The translations under genes were made by a program, and so were the position numbers. Below are positions 44,111-55,210 of a DNA stretch of 64,000 nucleotides, piece after piece. The stretch comes from Anthonomus grandis grandis. Taxonomy: Eukaryota; Arthropoda; Insecta; Coleoptera; Curculionidae. Under the pieces are notes generated by a model, which did no database searches, had not been told where the DNA came from, and saw only the letters and a program-made list of their open reading frames with translations. The first letter of the stretch is position 1. Each line of letters opens with the position of its first letter. The stretch lies in assembly GCF_022605725.1 (NCBI RefSeq), contig NC_065546.1, positions 24,114,227 to 24,178,226 of the forward strand. Direction: 5' to 3'.

Positions 44111-44959
44111 ATTGGACTGCTCCAGGGACTTTGACTTGGTCTGATTATTCCATCATTGAGCATTTTGTTTATCTGTCTTTGGACTTTTTCCTTATGGATA
44201 AACGGGTAGCGATAAGATTTGCAGTGTACGGGAATTTCATCGGTTGTCCTTATTTCATGTTTAGTCTTATTTGTAAAAGTTAATTTTTCATTATCCTTAT
44301 GAAAAATATAAGCGAATTCTCGAATTAATTTAAATAATTATTTTCTTTCTTTGTCATTTAGATGAGCGTATCTTATTTAAGATTTTATTTGTCGAAATTC
44401 TTTTTATAAGGATTATTAGAAAAATGGGATTTTTCTTTTTGATTGATAAACTCGTTTATATGTAAAAAGTCATAATTTTCTTTTATAAATTCGGGGAAAA
44501 GATAACAATTAAAAGGTTTATCTAAGTCAACGGATATGTTTTCATAACGATATTATAGTAAATGTCTACGCGGGCAAAACCGTTTTCTGCGGCACATATC
44601 GTTTCGAGCACGTATAATTTATCAAGAGTACCTTCAGGAATAACAACATCGACAAATTCTTGTGTGTAACAGGAATTTTTGCATGAAGGATTTCGTGTGC
44701 ATTTACCGTTATCTTGAAACTTGACTCAGGTTCACGATATTTAAAGGGTAATATAAGGTTTCCAGTTAAATTAATGAGTTGCTTGTTAGTCAGGTCGATA
44801 TTGAGATGAAATCGATTTAATTTTTTTAATCCTTAAATTCCATCATAAAATTCATGAAAATCATACAAAATAAATGAAATTGGTTCATTTGTTTTGAATT
44901 CGTTAAATGATGGTAAATCTGCTTTGAAAAGAGTTAATTTTTCTCCTACACCTGTTTTT

Positions 44960-45130
44960 AATTTTGAGGAAAATTGATAATTCTGTCTGGGAAATATTTT
45001 TCAGCAATTGAGGGCCTTAAAATGGAAGGATAACATCCAGTGTCAATTAATAATTTCATAGGGGGATTTTTTATTTCTATATAAGGTAAAGTATTATTGG
45101 TTGTTTGAGTGTTTATTTCATAGGTCATTT
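44960..45130 (-). pseudogene. Gypsy aspartic protease fragment
   Basis: Minus strand reads PPMKLLIDTGCYPSILRPSI, the flap-side start of a retropepsin with DTG. Cys follows DTG where Ala or Ser is usual. The later ILG(R/N) half is lost in frameshifts; 44240-44960 is decayed coding sequence with few recognisable blocks. Confidence 0.7.
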
Positions 45131-46245
45131 TTGAGGATCTAAAATCGGGGTTGTATGAAAGTTTTCATTTTTACAATATGTTTGATTTTCTTCTAAATCG
45201 CAATTTTCAATTGGGTCGTTATAACCTAGACAAGAAGCGTTTTCATGAGGGTAAGCTGACTGATAATCTGATGGATCGTATTGGGGGTCATCATATTCAT
45301 GATTTTGGAAGTCATCGTGATTTCAGTTATCTATTTGAAAGATTTCTAGAGACCTAAAGTTTCTGTTAGAAGGATCTCTGGGTATCGTATAACTTGTACG
45401 AGTTGACATGGGCTCAGGTTTATTTTTTGGAACTTGGCCTGTTGGTTTAAACACGTTCTTGGGTTTTCCAAATACTTGTTCGTTTGTTGGAAGGGGTTTT
45501 TGAGGTATGTATCCTGGTTGAATAGGTACAGGGCCTCTAGGAAATGTTGAAGAAGAATTTTGTTGGAAATTTTTATTATTTTGAGGGTTATTTTGTCTAT
45601 AATATTGTTGTTGATTATAAGAATGATTTTGTTATTTTTGTGAATTTGTAAACTGATTTGAATGATTATTTTGATTTTGATTAGAATTATTATGGTTTTT
45701 ATTATGTTTATGTTGTGGTAGCAACATAAACATAAATCTTTTAGCAAACAAACATCTTTTAGCAAATTCAAGTGGATGTTCATTACGTATGGGCGAAGCC
45801 ACAAAAAGATCTTGTTCTAAGCGTTCTAAATGTCTTTTATCGCTAAAGCAAGTAATTAGTTCATTCTTAATTCCATATCCATTCCATGGATAACCAATCT
45901 GTTAATTCCATGCGACTACCTACTAAAATTTGAGCACGGTCTATGAGCTTTATTCTTATTCCTTAATAAATATTGTTTTAAAATAGGATCACTATCATTA
46001 TTGTAAGTTTCAAAAAGAATATCAGCTGCACTGATAAAGCTGTTTAAAGTGTTAATATCACCATTGTATGGTAGAACGGTGTCTACATACATTTTTAAAA
46101 GGTTGTAATTTACAGTGATGTTCGGCATTGTGCTGGAATTATTTATTATTGGTGTCGACTCTTCTTGAATAGTTTCTAAATTTAAAGTTTCAGCCAACTA
46201 GCCTCTAATACGTCTATCATTTGTGGTTCACTCATCAATTTTAAA
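45131..46245 (-). pseudogene. Gypsy Gag
   Basis: A start candidate MSEPQMIDVLE at about 46235, frameshift, then MAETLNLETIQEESTPIINN and VLPYNGDINTLNSFISAADI, the capsid core start of TED-like Gags, and CWSR/AQ-type helices in broken frames. The C-terminal tail is Asn/Gln-rich, with PTNEQVFGKPKNVF at about 45470. The same tail motif recurs at 56188-56424 on the other strand. No zinc knuckle, as in this Gypsy group. Confidence 0.75.
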
Positions 46246-46260
46246 GTTTCGCGCCTATTA

Positions 46261-46756
46261 AAACTGATTTGTGCTAGTTATTAATTTTGTACTTTTAACT
46301 GAATAAAAGTATTGTTATACTTTTAACTGAATAAAAGTATTTTATACCAAAACTAATAAAGGACTAGATATATAAAATCTAATAATATTATTATTTGAAG
46401 ATTAAATCTTTCAAATTAAAAATCATAAATTGTCATACACTTTGTATTCAAGACAATTAAATAAACAAAATATAAACTTAAAACTACTTTCCACTTGCTT
46501 AACCGGAGAAAGGGAAAGGATCTGAGAGGATTGGGCACTTACCCCTCGACGGAGAGACGTCAACCTTTTCCTATTCCATTCAAGGTGAATCTCCGTGTTA
46601 GCCAGCTCTTATCTGTGCCTTGATTGCCAAATGGTATCTCGATTGTTCTTCTTCCCGTGGTAGACCACTTCAGGATTGATTCACACATGTTTTTATTTGA
46701 CAATAAGTACAAGCAGCAAGTATGGTAGAACGAAGATTGAGGCATAAGGCCGTTAC
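46261..46756 (-). other. Probable Gypsy leader and LTR remnant
   Basis: 46290-46341 has two tandem copies of TACTTTTAACTGAATAAAAG. 46500-46756 is GC-richer; on the minus strand it begins TGTAACGGCCTTATGCC and holds AAATAAA. Position upstream of Gag suggests a 5' LTR, but no second LTR is available to confirm. Confidence 0.4.
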
Positions 46757-47021
46757 ATGATATTATATAGACTTAAACTAGCAAATACAGCGAAAGATAA
46801 TACAAAGCAGCGTTAACATAATAGTAAGCAAATATATATACCGAGTGGTCAATATTGTGGCCATAACTAGTTTCAGGTGGCTGGTTTTCTAATTATAGAA
46901 AAGGTTAAAGAAATAATTTCACATACTATACAAGTAATTTATATGGCAATAATAAGTATATAAATATAATTTAATAATATACATATAGCTCATACATGTA
47001 TACTTAAGTGTATATTTTATA

Positions 47022-47750
47022 CAGGGTGTTCATTTGAAAACTTCCCACCACGGATTTATCGAAAACCACTGTTAAAAAAAAACGCCGAAATACCTCAGAA
47101 GGTTTGTCAAGGATAACTTTCTAACCTAAAATTACTTAGGAGGTGAAGTAATTTTCAGATAAATGGATAGGGCGAAGAGGGCCTATAGAATGGCCTGCTA
47201 GATCTCCTGATATAACGCCGCTAGACATTTTTCTATGGGGTCATTTGAAATCTATTGTGTTTACTCCCCAACCTGAAAGTTTGGATGAACTTCGTCAACG
47301 CATCATCGACAGCTGCCATGATATCCCACAACATGTTTTTGAAAATGTCCGTCAGGAATTTGAACATCGCCTATATCATTGTTTGGCCAAAACCGGGCAA
47401 CATTTTGAACACTTATAACTGATATTTTCATGTTTTTGTTGTTTATCTGAACAAATTAAGATAAACAAAGGTTTTTCTAATTTTCTTGAAAACGAATCGA
47501 CCGATTTAAAAAAATCAAACGTCAAAATAAAAGACTTCGAAAGACCTTTTAAACAAGCTAACTCGATACCCCTTACCATTTTAAATCTTTAAGGGGATGA
47601 CCCTGAGGGGCAGCGGGTAAAAGGGATGAAATAATTTTAGGTTAGAAAGTTGTCCCCCTTGACAAACCTTTTGACGTATTTCGGCGTTTTTATTTTTAAA
47701 CAGTGGTTTTCGATAAATCCGTGGTGGGAAGTTTTCAAATGAACACCCTG
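47022..47750 (+). mobile_element. Internally deleted mariner-like element
   Basis: TA on both sides. The left end CAGGGTGTTCATTTGAAAAC is inverted at 47750; arms of about 125 bases share TTCCCACCACGGATTTATCG and AACTTTCTAACCTAAAATTA. The same first bases as the element at 27393 (CAGGGTGT...TTTGAAAACTTCCCA) mark them as relatives. Confidence 0.95.
47159..47418 (+). pseudogene. Transposase C-terminal third
   Basis: The frame reads KWIGRRGPIEWPARSPDITP with LDIFLWGHLKS, QPESLDELRQRIIDSC and HRLYHCLAKTGQHFEHL to a stop at 47418. The SPD Asp is the third catalytic residue. The frame is intact but lacks the first two Asp and the DNA-binding part, joined directly to the left TIR: an internal deletion derivative. 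Confidence 0.85.
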
Positions 47751-47754
47751 TATA

Positions 47755-48215
47755 TTATGCCTTTGAAGCTTTACCTTCCAAAACTTCATTCCTCTTTAAA
47801 ATCCTTTGTTTTGAATTAGAAGCTTTCTGCAAATGTCGTGGGAAATTAAAGACAGAAGGAACAACACCTTTTTTCAGAATTTTGCTTCCATGGACATTAA
47901 GCTCATAATCCGACTCCAAGAAATGTTTTTCACAAATTGATGCATTTTTGAGGTAATTGTAGAATTTTTGGGGTTGTAGTCTTTTCTTTTTATAACATGT
48001 AGCCAAGCTTTACGCAAATTAACATCAGTTATAGGTATCCTGAATCAGATGTTATTTTTAATTAATATTAAAAACAAACAAATCTTATCAAAATTAACAA
48101 TAAAACACTTAAAACAGTAAAATATAATTTGTACTATTATACTCCTTTTCTCCACCTGTTTGTACAGTTTATAGCAGCACAAGATTGAACCATTTTTTCC
48201 TTTTTTTAAGCTTCC
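47755..48215 (-). pseudogene. THAP-domain gene fragment
   Basis: Minus strand: MVQSCAAINCTNRWRKG at about 48190-48140 is a THAP start (two Cys of the C2CH zinc finger). After an intron-like gap ending in CAG at 48040, ITDVNLRKAWLHVIKRKDY and ASICEKHFLESDYELNV give the Trp and C..H half, then LKKGVVPSVFNFP. The two last blocks are in different phases, separated by an A-run at about 47957 that is one base short. It stops at 47755. Either a decayed host or transposon THAP gene, or a sequencing error in the homopolymer. Confidence 0.65.
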
Positions 48216-48430
48216 TTTGGTACTAGAAGCCAAACACTTCTAACTAAACAATCGAACATAGGAAACACCGTTTAAAATATCGACTCTTGACCTGCTTTTG
48301 CCCAAATTAGCTCCTACTCTTTCTAGGACTTTTCTCTCATGTGTTGGAGTCAAAAGATTACACGGCGCGTAATGAGTGGGGGCCCGTCCATTCTGTCAGT
48401 GGCTGTCAAACAGCGGCTAATATAACGCGA

Positions 48431-49470
48431 AGCCACCGTAATCTATCTTTGTGTTCTGTGACCGTAATATAGAAAGCCAGAAACATCATCCCACTCTCCA
48501 GCAGCTACGTCACGTCGAACGTCTATTGCCCGAACGACTCGACTACCTCGCCCAGCCCGGCATTAAGGTATGCATCTATACCGGGTATTGGACGAAATCA
48601 TGTAAAATCGAGCGCTCATTTTCCTGTACAATAATAATAATTAATTAAAGTTTTACTTAGATTTTTGAATAGAATTACCGCAGAGGTGTGAATAAATTAT
48701 TAAATAATTATTGCTAGTAGGTATAAACTGCTAACTAATTTCTTTTAGATGCCAAATCGTTGCTGTGTTCCTTTATATGTAATAGCAATTATGATAACAC
48801 GGCTGAGAATGTTTCGACTTTTCAATTTCACAAATAAAAAAGTCAAATGGAATTATGGTTGCGGCGTTTTAATTTATTATAAATATATATTTCGGGAGGT
48901 ATTAAAAGCTTGTATGGGTTTTTTGCCTTATACCTTGTTAAAGAATGTTATATTTTTGTTCTAATAAAAAAATATGATTTTATGTATCTTGTACTACTAC
49001 CAGCACACTATCAATTTTAAACAATTATTTAGTATTTTATTAAATTTGTTTTAAACCATCTTACAGTGGCTATATTTATAATTTTTTTAAGACTTTTGTA
49101 TTTGTTTTAATTAATAGTTATAAATATATATATGTTTCAGTAGTTATTAAAAACTATTGTATCATATATGTATCATTAAAGAATTTGTTGATTTTTATAT
49201 CATTTAAGTGTTTTTATAAAGATCGTTGTAAAAAATTGTTTTATTAAAAAATATGTTTTTATTATTTGTACTTCTTTCTACTAACACACTATTAATTTTA
49301 TTAAACAATATTATCATTTAAACGATACACAATGATAATATTATGATTTTAACAGCGGTAGTATTGAATAAATACGGCTATAACATACGAACGACACGGG
49401 ATACTCAGACGTTCGACGTGACGTCACGACTCGAGGGTTCTGGCTTTCTATATTACGGTGGCTTCGATAT
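48431..49470. mobile_element. TIR element with THAP exon
   Basis: CCGTAATATAGAAAGCCAGAA at about 48461-48482 is inverted at about 49436-49457, and GTCACGTCGAACGTCT recurs inverted further inside both ends. CGAAGCCACCGTAAT flanks outside on each side, with about 26 extra bases on the left. Inside is a THAP exon (48749). The superfamily is uncertain: P-like elements carry THAP domains, but no transposase core is seen. Confidence 0.7.
48749..48870 (+). pseudogene. THAP-domain exon fragment
   Basis: Directly after an acceptor-like TTTCTTTTAG the sequence reads MPNRCCVPL, then in the next phase CNSNYDNTAENVSTFQF and a Trp-containing ELWLRRF-like block. The pattern CCVPxCNSNY...VSxFxFPK...W matches insect THAP domains. 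Two frame breaks. Confidence 0.6.
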
Positions 49471-49539
49471 AACGTTTACGTCAAAACATATGCATCTTTG
49501 AAAACTGTCTGTCTAATATGATGGTATATAACGTACGGC

Positions 49540-51350
49540 ACAGATATAGATTCTTCCTTTTTTAATACGTGCATAATGTAACAGCATCCTTTTTTTAGAC
49601 GTATTTGTTTCATTTATTATTTGCCAATAGTCATACCAGGCGTTTTTAGTTATTATATATATTATCTATGATACCAGGTTTTTATTAGTATATCAAGAAG
49701 CTTTCTTAAACACAACAACTAATAGGTTTAATTCAACCCTATTTTTCACAACCTTCTATTAATAATAGAGGCAGAGGAAATAGAGTTACCATTGAATGGG
49801 CAGTTTTAGTACATATATCAAGATTTTATGCCACATATTATTACCAAAGAAGCATTGGACAAGATTTTAAATTTGAAATTAGCGAAACTACTCCAAGTCA
49901 TTCGATCCATAAAATTACTGAAATTATTGACAATCACCTTGCTGACCGATTTATTAATTTTTCAAATATAAGAGACTAGAGAAATTATTAAATTAACATT
50001 TATAGAGAGATCCAATTTCCCTGGTGTTCTAGGTCCTATTGATTGCACACATATTGCCATATTAAAACGTTTAAACATACTAAAAGTGGATGAACACAAC
50101 ATTTTGTGATTTTCCATGAATTTAATTATGATTTTCCAATGGATAGTGGTGGTTTTAAACGGCAATTTTTTATTTTAAACAAATAATATATTTATTTAAA
50201 TAAAAAAAGGCATATATTTAAATAAAAAAACATGAAGGCGAAAAAAATTAACAAAATAAATGAAAATTCTTAATATTTATCAATAGAAAAGACTTGAATT
50301 GACGTTTCCATCGGTCAAATATTAGCGAAAATAACAAATATATACCAAGAAACTTAAATCAAATCGAATAAAACGAGTTTGGCCGACGATTGAAATTTAG
50401 AATCACCTTTCTCGTCACGTCTGAGTCGCGGTCGAATTCGAAGTCGTGATCGTATCGAGATCGAGTCGTGATTTTAGAATCCCAGGGCTGGGATTGCTAA
50501 TTCCAAATTTAAAATCTTGTCAAATGTTTCTTTGGTAACAATCTGTGGCATAAAATCATAACATACTAAAACAAATACGTTTAAAAAAGGATGATGTCAC
50601 ATTATGCACGTATTAAACAAGGAAGAAGCTATAATATTGTCTGGTGTATACGATATACCCAAGCGTGTCGTCGACAAATCGTTAAAAACTAGGCAATCCG
50701 CAGTACACTTACGACTAAAAATTTCATTTAGAATCAGTCATATCGAGTAATCGTGTCGAATCGTGATTTTAGAATAGTATATCAAGAAGCTTTCTTAAAC
50801 ACAACTAATAGATTTAATTCGACCCTATTTTTCACAATGGGCAGTTTTAGCACAGCTTAAATAATTACAGTCTTCCTTATGCTGTGGTTTTAGTGTGTGT
50901 TAAGATTTTATGCCACAGATTGTTACCAAAGAAGCATTTCGACAAGATTTTAAATTTGAAATTAGGGAAACTACTACAAGTCGTTGGATCCATAAAATTA
51001 CTGAAATTATTGACAATCACCTTGCTGACCAATTCATTAATTTTTCAAATATAAGAGATGAGAGAAATTAATAAATTAACATTTATAGAGAGATCCAATT
51101 TCTCTTGTGTTATAGGTCCTATTATTGCACCCATGTTGCCATATTAAAACCAAAAGTGGATGAACACAACAAGTTTTTGTGATTTTCCATGAACTCAATT
51201 ATTATTTTCCTATGTGTAGCGGTAATTTTAAACGACATTTTTTTTTATTTTAAAGAAATAATATGGGCATATATTTAAATAAAAACACACGGAGGCGAAA
51301 AAAATTAACAAAATATAAATTCTTATTGTTTACCAATAGAAAATTATGGT
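49540..51350. repeat. Harbinger-derived triple repeat region
   Basis: A unit of about 500 bases at 49690-50290 recurs at 50775-51345 in direct orientation (TATCAAGAAGCTTTCTTAAA, TTACCAAAGAAGCATT, TTGACAATCACCTTGCTGAC). A third partial copy at about 50498-50580 is inverted, and the flank AATACGTGCATAATGT (49565) is inverted at about 50610. Both direct copies encode IHKITEIIDNHLAD and FIERSNFPGVLGPIDCTHIA in broken frames, the N-terminal and first-Asp region of a PIF/Harbinger transposase. Confidence 0.75.
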
Positions 51351-51481
51351 ACATACCTTACGTTTATTTTTTGTGTTTTCTCGAAGAAGAGGAAGAAGTA
51401 AGGAAAAAAAAACAGATGACATAACCTCAAATAAAGTCGAAAAAAATATTTATGAATTTAAAGTTTTATAAAGCTTAAAAT

Positions 51482-52169
51482 ATGTACAACTCTGTAAGAA
51501 TATATAAAAGTATACCATTACTATGTTTTCGCAGATACAAACTACAAATTCCAAGATTATTCAGCCAACAGAGTGTAGATGTAAATACCAATGTGATAAA
51601 AGATGTAATTTTATACAAGTCAAACAACCAAAGATTCTTCAGACTAGTAAATCTCTGCGGGATAATACAGTTTGGATTCTGGTCTTATTTGTCTATTACT
51701 GCATATTCAACTCTTAGAGATATACCTGTAGACCGAACAAAGAAAAATGTTTGGTGGAGAAATATTAACTTTGGAGACTCGAAATGGAGGACTACACTTA
51801 CAACCATATCATTTTTAGTTGGTAAGATTTCAATTCCTCTTATATCTTTATTTGAAATCCTTTTTTGTAGGCTGGGGAATTCTTACACTAAGCTGGATGT
51901 ACACTCTTCGCTCTATAAAATACTTAATTTTAAGAAAAGGAGGCAAAGAAGCAACAGTAGTGACCTACACACCTTGGGGACATAATAGAATGTTTACACT
52001 TCCAATAAGTGATATGAGTGCAACTCAAGCTAGAGCGACAGCTTCTTCATTTATTCCTATAAAAATTAAAAATCATTGGTTTTATTATATGATTGATATG
52101 CGGGGGGAGTTTAGAAATGGACCACTTTTTGATAGCACTGCAGGGTTAAAGAGATTGTTTAAAAGTTAA
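51482..52169 (+). CDS. TMEM223: TMEM223-like mitochondrial membrane protein (two exons)
   Basis: Exon 1 is 51482-51821 and exon 2 is 51871-52169, joined across a 49-bp intron 51822-51870 (GTAAGATTTC ... TTTTTTGTAG), giving 212 codons without a stop, close to the usual length (about 200). Residues 1-30 are basic and hydrophobic, fitting a mitochondrial targeting sequence. Membrane segments lie at about 54-76 (LVNLCGIIQFGFWSYLSITA) and 104-124, across the splice. After them come YLILRKGGKEATVVTYTPWG and FYYMIDMRGEFRNGPLFD, conserved in the family. Human TMEM223 is reported to act in cytochrome c oxidase assembly at the inner membrane. No frame damage. AATAAA at 52402 may end the transcript. The name rests on recognised motifs, not a search. 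Confidence 0.85.
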
Positions 52170-52593
52170 GGTATTTTTTATCTTTGGTGGAAAATCAATC
52201 CTTGGACAAAACCTGGACTGATTTTAGTTTTCTTAAATTAAATAATAATGTTTCTATTATTTAAAATTGATCTAATAATTTAAATTTAACTGACACCAAT
52301 TCTACACTTTATGGAAGTTGTATACACTATAATTATAAAGGTACCACCTGGTTTTATAAATTTCCTGTAACATATATATTATGAAATTTGAGAAGTTTTA
52401 AAATAAAAAGTGTTTTTAAGAAAGATACAGTTTTTAGTGAATAACTTTTCAAACCCACTAAATGTTTCCAATTGATAGAAAAAACTAGTCCTAGATATGA
52501 CATGAAATGTAAATTTAATTCACACTTAGGTTGTGGAATATTTAGATCATTAGCCATATTGGCTTGAGTTTCATAGATTATTTGATTTTAACT

Positions 52594-52660
52594 CTTTATT
52601 ACCATCCACAAAATTGCACACTGCAATTTGTAGTGTGCAATTTTGTGGATGGTAATAAAG
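52594..52660. repeat. Perfect 29-bp hairpin
   Basis: Arm 52594-52622 (CTTTATTACCATCCACAAAA...) is exactly inverted at 52632-52660, with a 9-base loop GCAATTTGT. It lies downstream of TMEM223 and just before the non-LTR fossil. AATAAAG at its right foot. Confidence 0.95.
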
Positions 52661-52739
52661 TTTATTTAAAATTATAAAACTGTTTTTTAAAAATGTAAAC
52701 TGTTTATTTAAAATTATTCTTTAGATATAATTCTGAGCT

Positions 52740-54480
52740 ACTTTTAATTGATTTAGGTGAGGTAGTCATACATTTCACCCCACACAATAATGCCATATCT
52801 CAGAAGAGGATCCACTAGTACCTTAGAAGTCATAAGAATTAATTTAAAGCTCAAAATGCTGTGTATAATATAGAATTTATGAATGAGGAATCTTATTTTT
52901 TAATTGACATAAAGCACATGCTAATCCCACTTCAGATGCCTGTTGATAACAATGCCCAAGTATTTAATATGGTATACCTCTTGCGGAGCTTTATTTATAT
53001 TTTCAACCTTAATTTGATCAAATATAGGTCTATTTGCCATTGTTATGAAAAATGCTATATATTGAGTTTTTTTTAAGATTTAAGGTTAATTAAAAAGTTC
53101 TTAATCATAGTAAAGACGGTCTTTAGTTTTAGACGTGCTATTTCCCGGCTTCTGGCATAAAATATCACTACAGTATCATCAGCATATGCAATGAGTTTTC
53201 CATCAAATTTAAGTTTACAGAGATAATTTACATAGACATTGAAAAGGACAGGTCCAAGTGTGGTACCTTGTGGAATGTCATGTTGAACTGTTTTGGCTTC
53301 ACTTAAGGTATCTGTCACCCTGACATACTGTACCCTAACTTTCAGATAATTGGAGAAGACATTCAATACAGCATAAACCCCTAACCCCATGCCTCATCAA
53401 AACTTGTAGCAGCAGAGGATGTAATATATAATAATCTATATCGAATGCCTTCGCCAGGTCCGAAAACAAACCAATACACTTTTCACCTTTATCTAAGTGA
53501 GACATTATTTTAGACACTAATTCATAAACTGCATATGATGTACTTAACCCCGACCTAAAACCAAATTGATTGTTCGATAATATCCCATTTTAATCCAAAT
53601 ACTCGACCAACCTAGCGGTCTGTAAATGTATAGGAATTTTTCCAGTTTTGAAGATTAAATTAAATATATGAACCATAGGATTTAAGAGATACGCAGTTCC
53701 TTTATTATTTTAGTGCTCAGTTTATCTAGTCCAGGGGAGCAACCATTTTTCCAGCTTTTTATATAATTTATAATTTAATTAGCGTTGGTGGGCTTTAAGA
53801 ACATTGAATAAGATAGACTGCTATCTGCAAATCGCAAAACATTATCTGGGTCTTTAATTTTTTCTGACATCTGGTGGTGAAAAAATTGTTGGCAAAAAAA
53901 GTTGGCTATTTTTTTCTTTTCAAATGTCTTTTTTATTGTTCTTATCTTTTATGCAAGTTATTCCTGTCTGTGATTGTTCTTTATTTGTTGTCGCTTTAAC
54001 CAAATTATAATTTTTTTATGTTTGTTTGTTTTGATTAAATTTGTTCTTATAATAGTAATTTTTTGTGCATGTTATAATTTTGTTAAAATGGTTCCGATTG
54101 TTTTTATATCCATTTAATTTAGTAGGAGAGGCATTTACTTTAAGGGCTTTTTTAAGCTTGTCTCTATGTTTAATGGACTTGATTATTCCATTTGTAATTC
54201 AAGGCTTTAGCTTATAATAATTTTTTATATGTTTAAAATATTCAGCTTTTTTTTTATTATTGTATTAAGTTCGCTTAATAAATGATTTAAAGCTTCTTCT
54301 GGTTGACTAAAATTAGTTTAAACTATAATATATATTAATGTATGCATCCAATTTATATCAGATGAAAGTTTTTGTAATTTGTTTATATCTATACATTTAA
54401 GTTTTGTTTAAGACCTAGATGATGGAGAAGAGAGGAATTCAGAATTGAGTCATCTAATATAATATGGAGCATAAGGGGCA
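52740..54480 (-). pseudogene. Jockey-like non-LTR RT fossil
   Basis: Minus strand from 54480: linker KPWITNGIIKSIKHRDKLKK, NQFGFRSGLSTSYAVYELVS, GLFSDLAKAFDIDYYILHPL (usual Asp-Leu-SKAFD, first catalytic Asp), QHDIPQGTTLGPVLFNVYVN, LIAYADDTVVIF with YADD at about 53200, and the thumb end LVDPLLRYGIIVWGEMYD near 52800. At least six frame breaks. Endonuclease is lost except perhaps a few residues near 54480. Confidence 0.85.
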
Positions 54481-54960
54481 AATGGTCAGTTATATATCAT
54501 GTTCAATGATATATCACCCAATAAATATCAGTATTACTATCGTTATTTAAATTTGTCTCAAAGTATATATTCAAATCATTTAAAAAATGTCTCTTCTCTT
54601 CAAACTCTTCAGTTTGTTTCTTTCTCAAAAAAAAACAAACTCAAGTTTGTGTTTGTAATTTTTGAATGTAAACAGCAAAAGGAATTTTTTTATAATTCTA
54701 GTCTTGAAAGAAACACATTGATATAGACTCTAAAATTTTAATTTAAAATGATCAATATTGTGGGAAAGGTTACTTTAATTTAAAGATAATTATATATTTA
54801 AAATTATCAACTAGATATTAAAGTTCCTATGTAATAATAATGTGTTATAATTTTTAATGCTCTTCATAAAATTATCTAAGAATTTTGTCTTATATAATGA
54901 CTATTAAGTTATTTAAATAATGTGTTTTGTTATAGTTAATGATGAATATAATATATAATT
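54481..54960. other. AT-rich stretch without recognised genes
   Basis: The frame 54499-54726 is low complexity and matches nothing. No repeat was identified. Confidence 0.4.
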
Positions 54961-55210
54961 ACATTATATTAGAAAAAATTGGCAGTATTGATGATTTCAT
55001 TGAACCAGAAGTCCTAGACACTGCCAGTGGCATAAAAAAGAGAAAAGGTGTGCTATCATCGGAAAATAACAAGAAACAAGACAATTCAAGGAATGTTACT
55101 TGACATATAATAATATATATGAAAGAAAACAAGCTGAAGATAGAAGGCACAAACAAAAATTAGAATTAATAAAAAAATTGTTTGCTACTGATAACATAAT
55201 AAATATCTGA
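54961..55210 (+). pseudogene. C-terminal tail of a Myb/SANT-like protein (possible)
   Basis: One frame reads LEKIGSIDDFIEPEVLDTAS, GIKKRKGVLSS and stops near 55103. A second phase gives YERKQAEDRRHKQKLELIKK and LFATDNI to a stop at about 55210. A charged helix with EDRRHKxKLELxKKL is common at the end of insect Myb/SANT-like or Harbinger accessory proteins. The DNA-binding part is not present. Confidence 0.35.

Larger units (their letters stand above)
41952..46260 (-). mobile_element. Second Gypsy element (TED/17.6-like), Gag to integrase
   Basis: Minus strand order Gag (46197-45130), protease (45070-44990), RT (44230-43900), RNase H (43740-43304), connection (43180-42593), integrase (42600-41952). 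The integrase is cut where the LTR of the neighbouring Gypsy begins. Several frameshifts and one deletion in the RT fingers. Which subfamily it is rests on motif style only. Confidence 0.85.

Noticed and set aside
45346..45804. 152-codon Ile/Asn/Lys-rich minus protein
   Set aside because: It is the Asn/Gln-rich part of Gypsy Gag read in a wrong phase.
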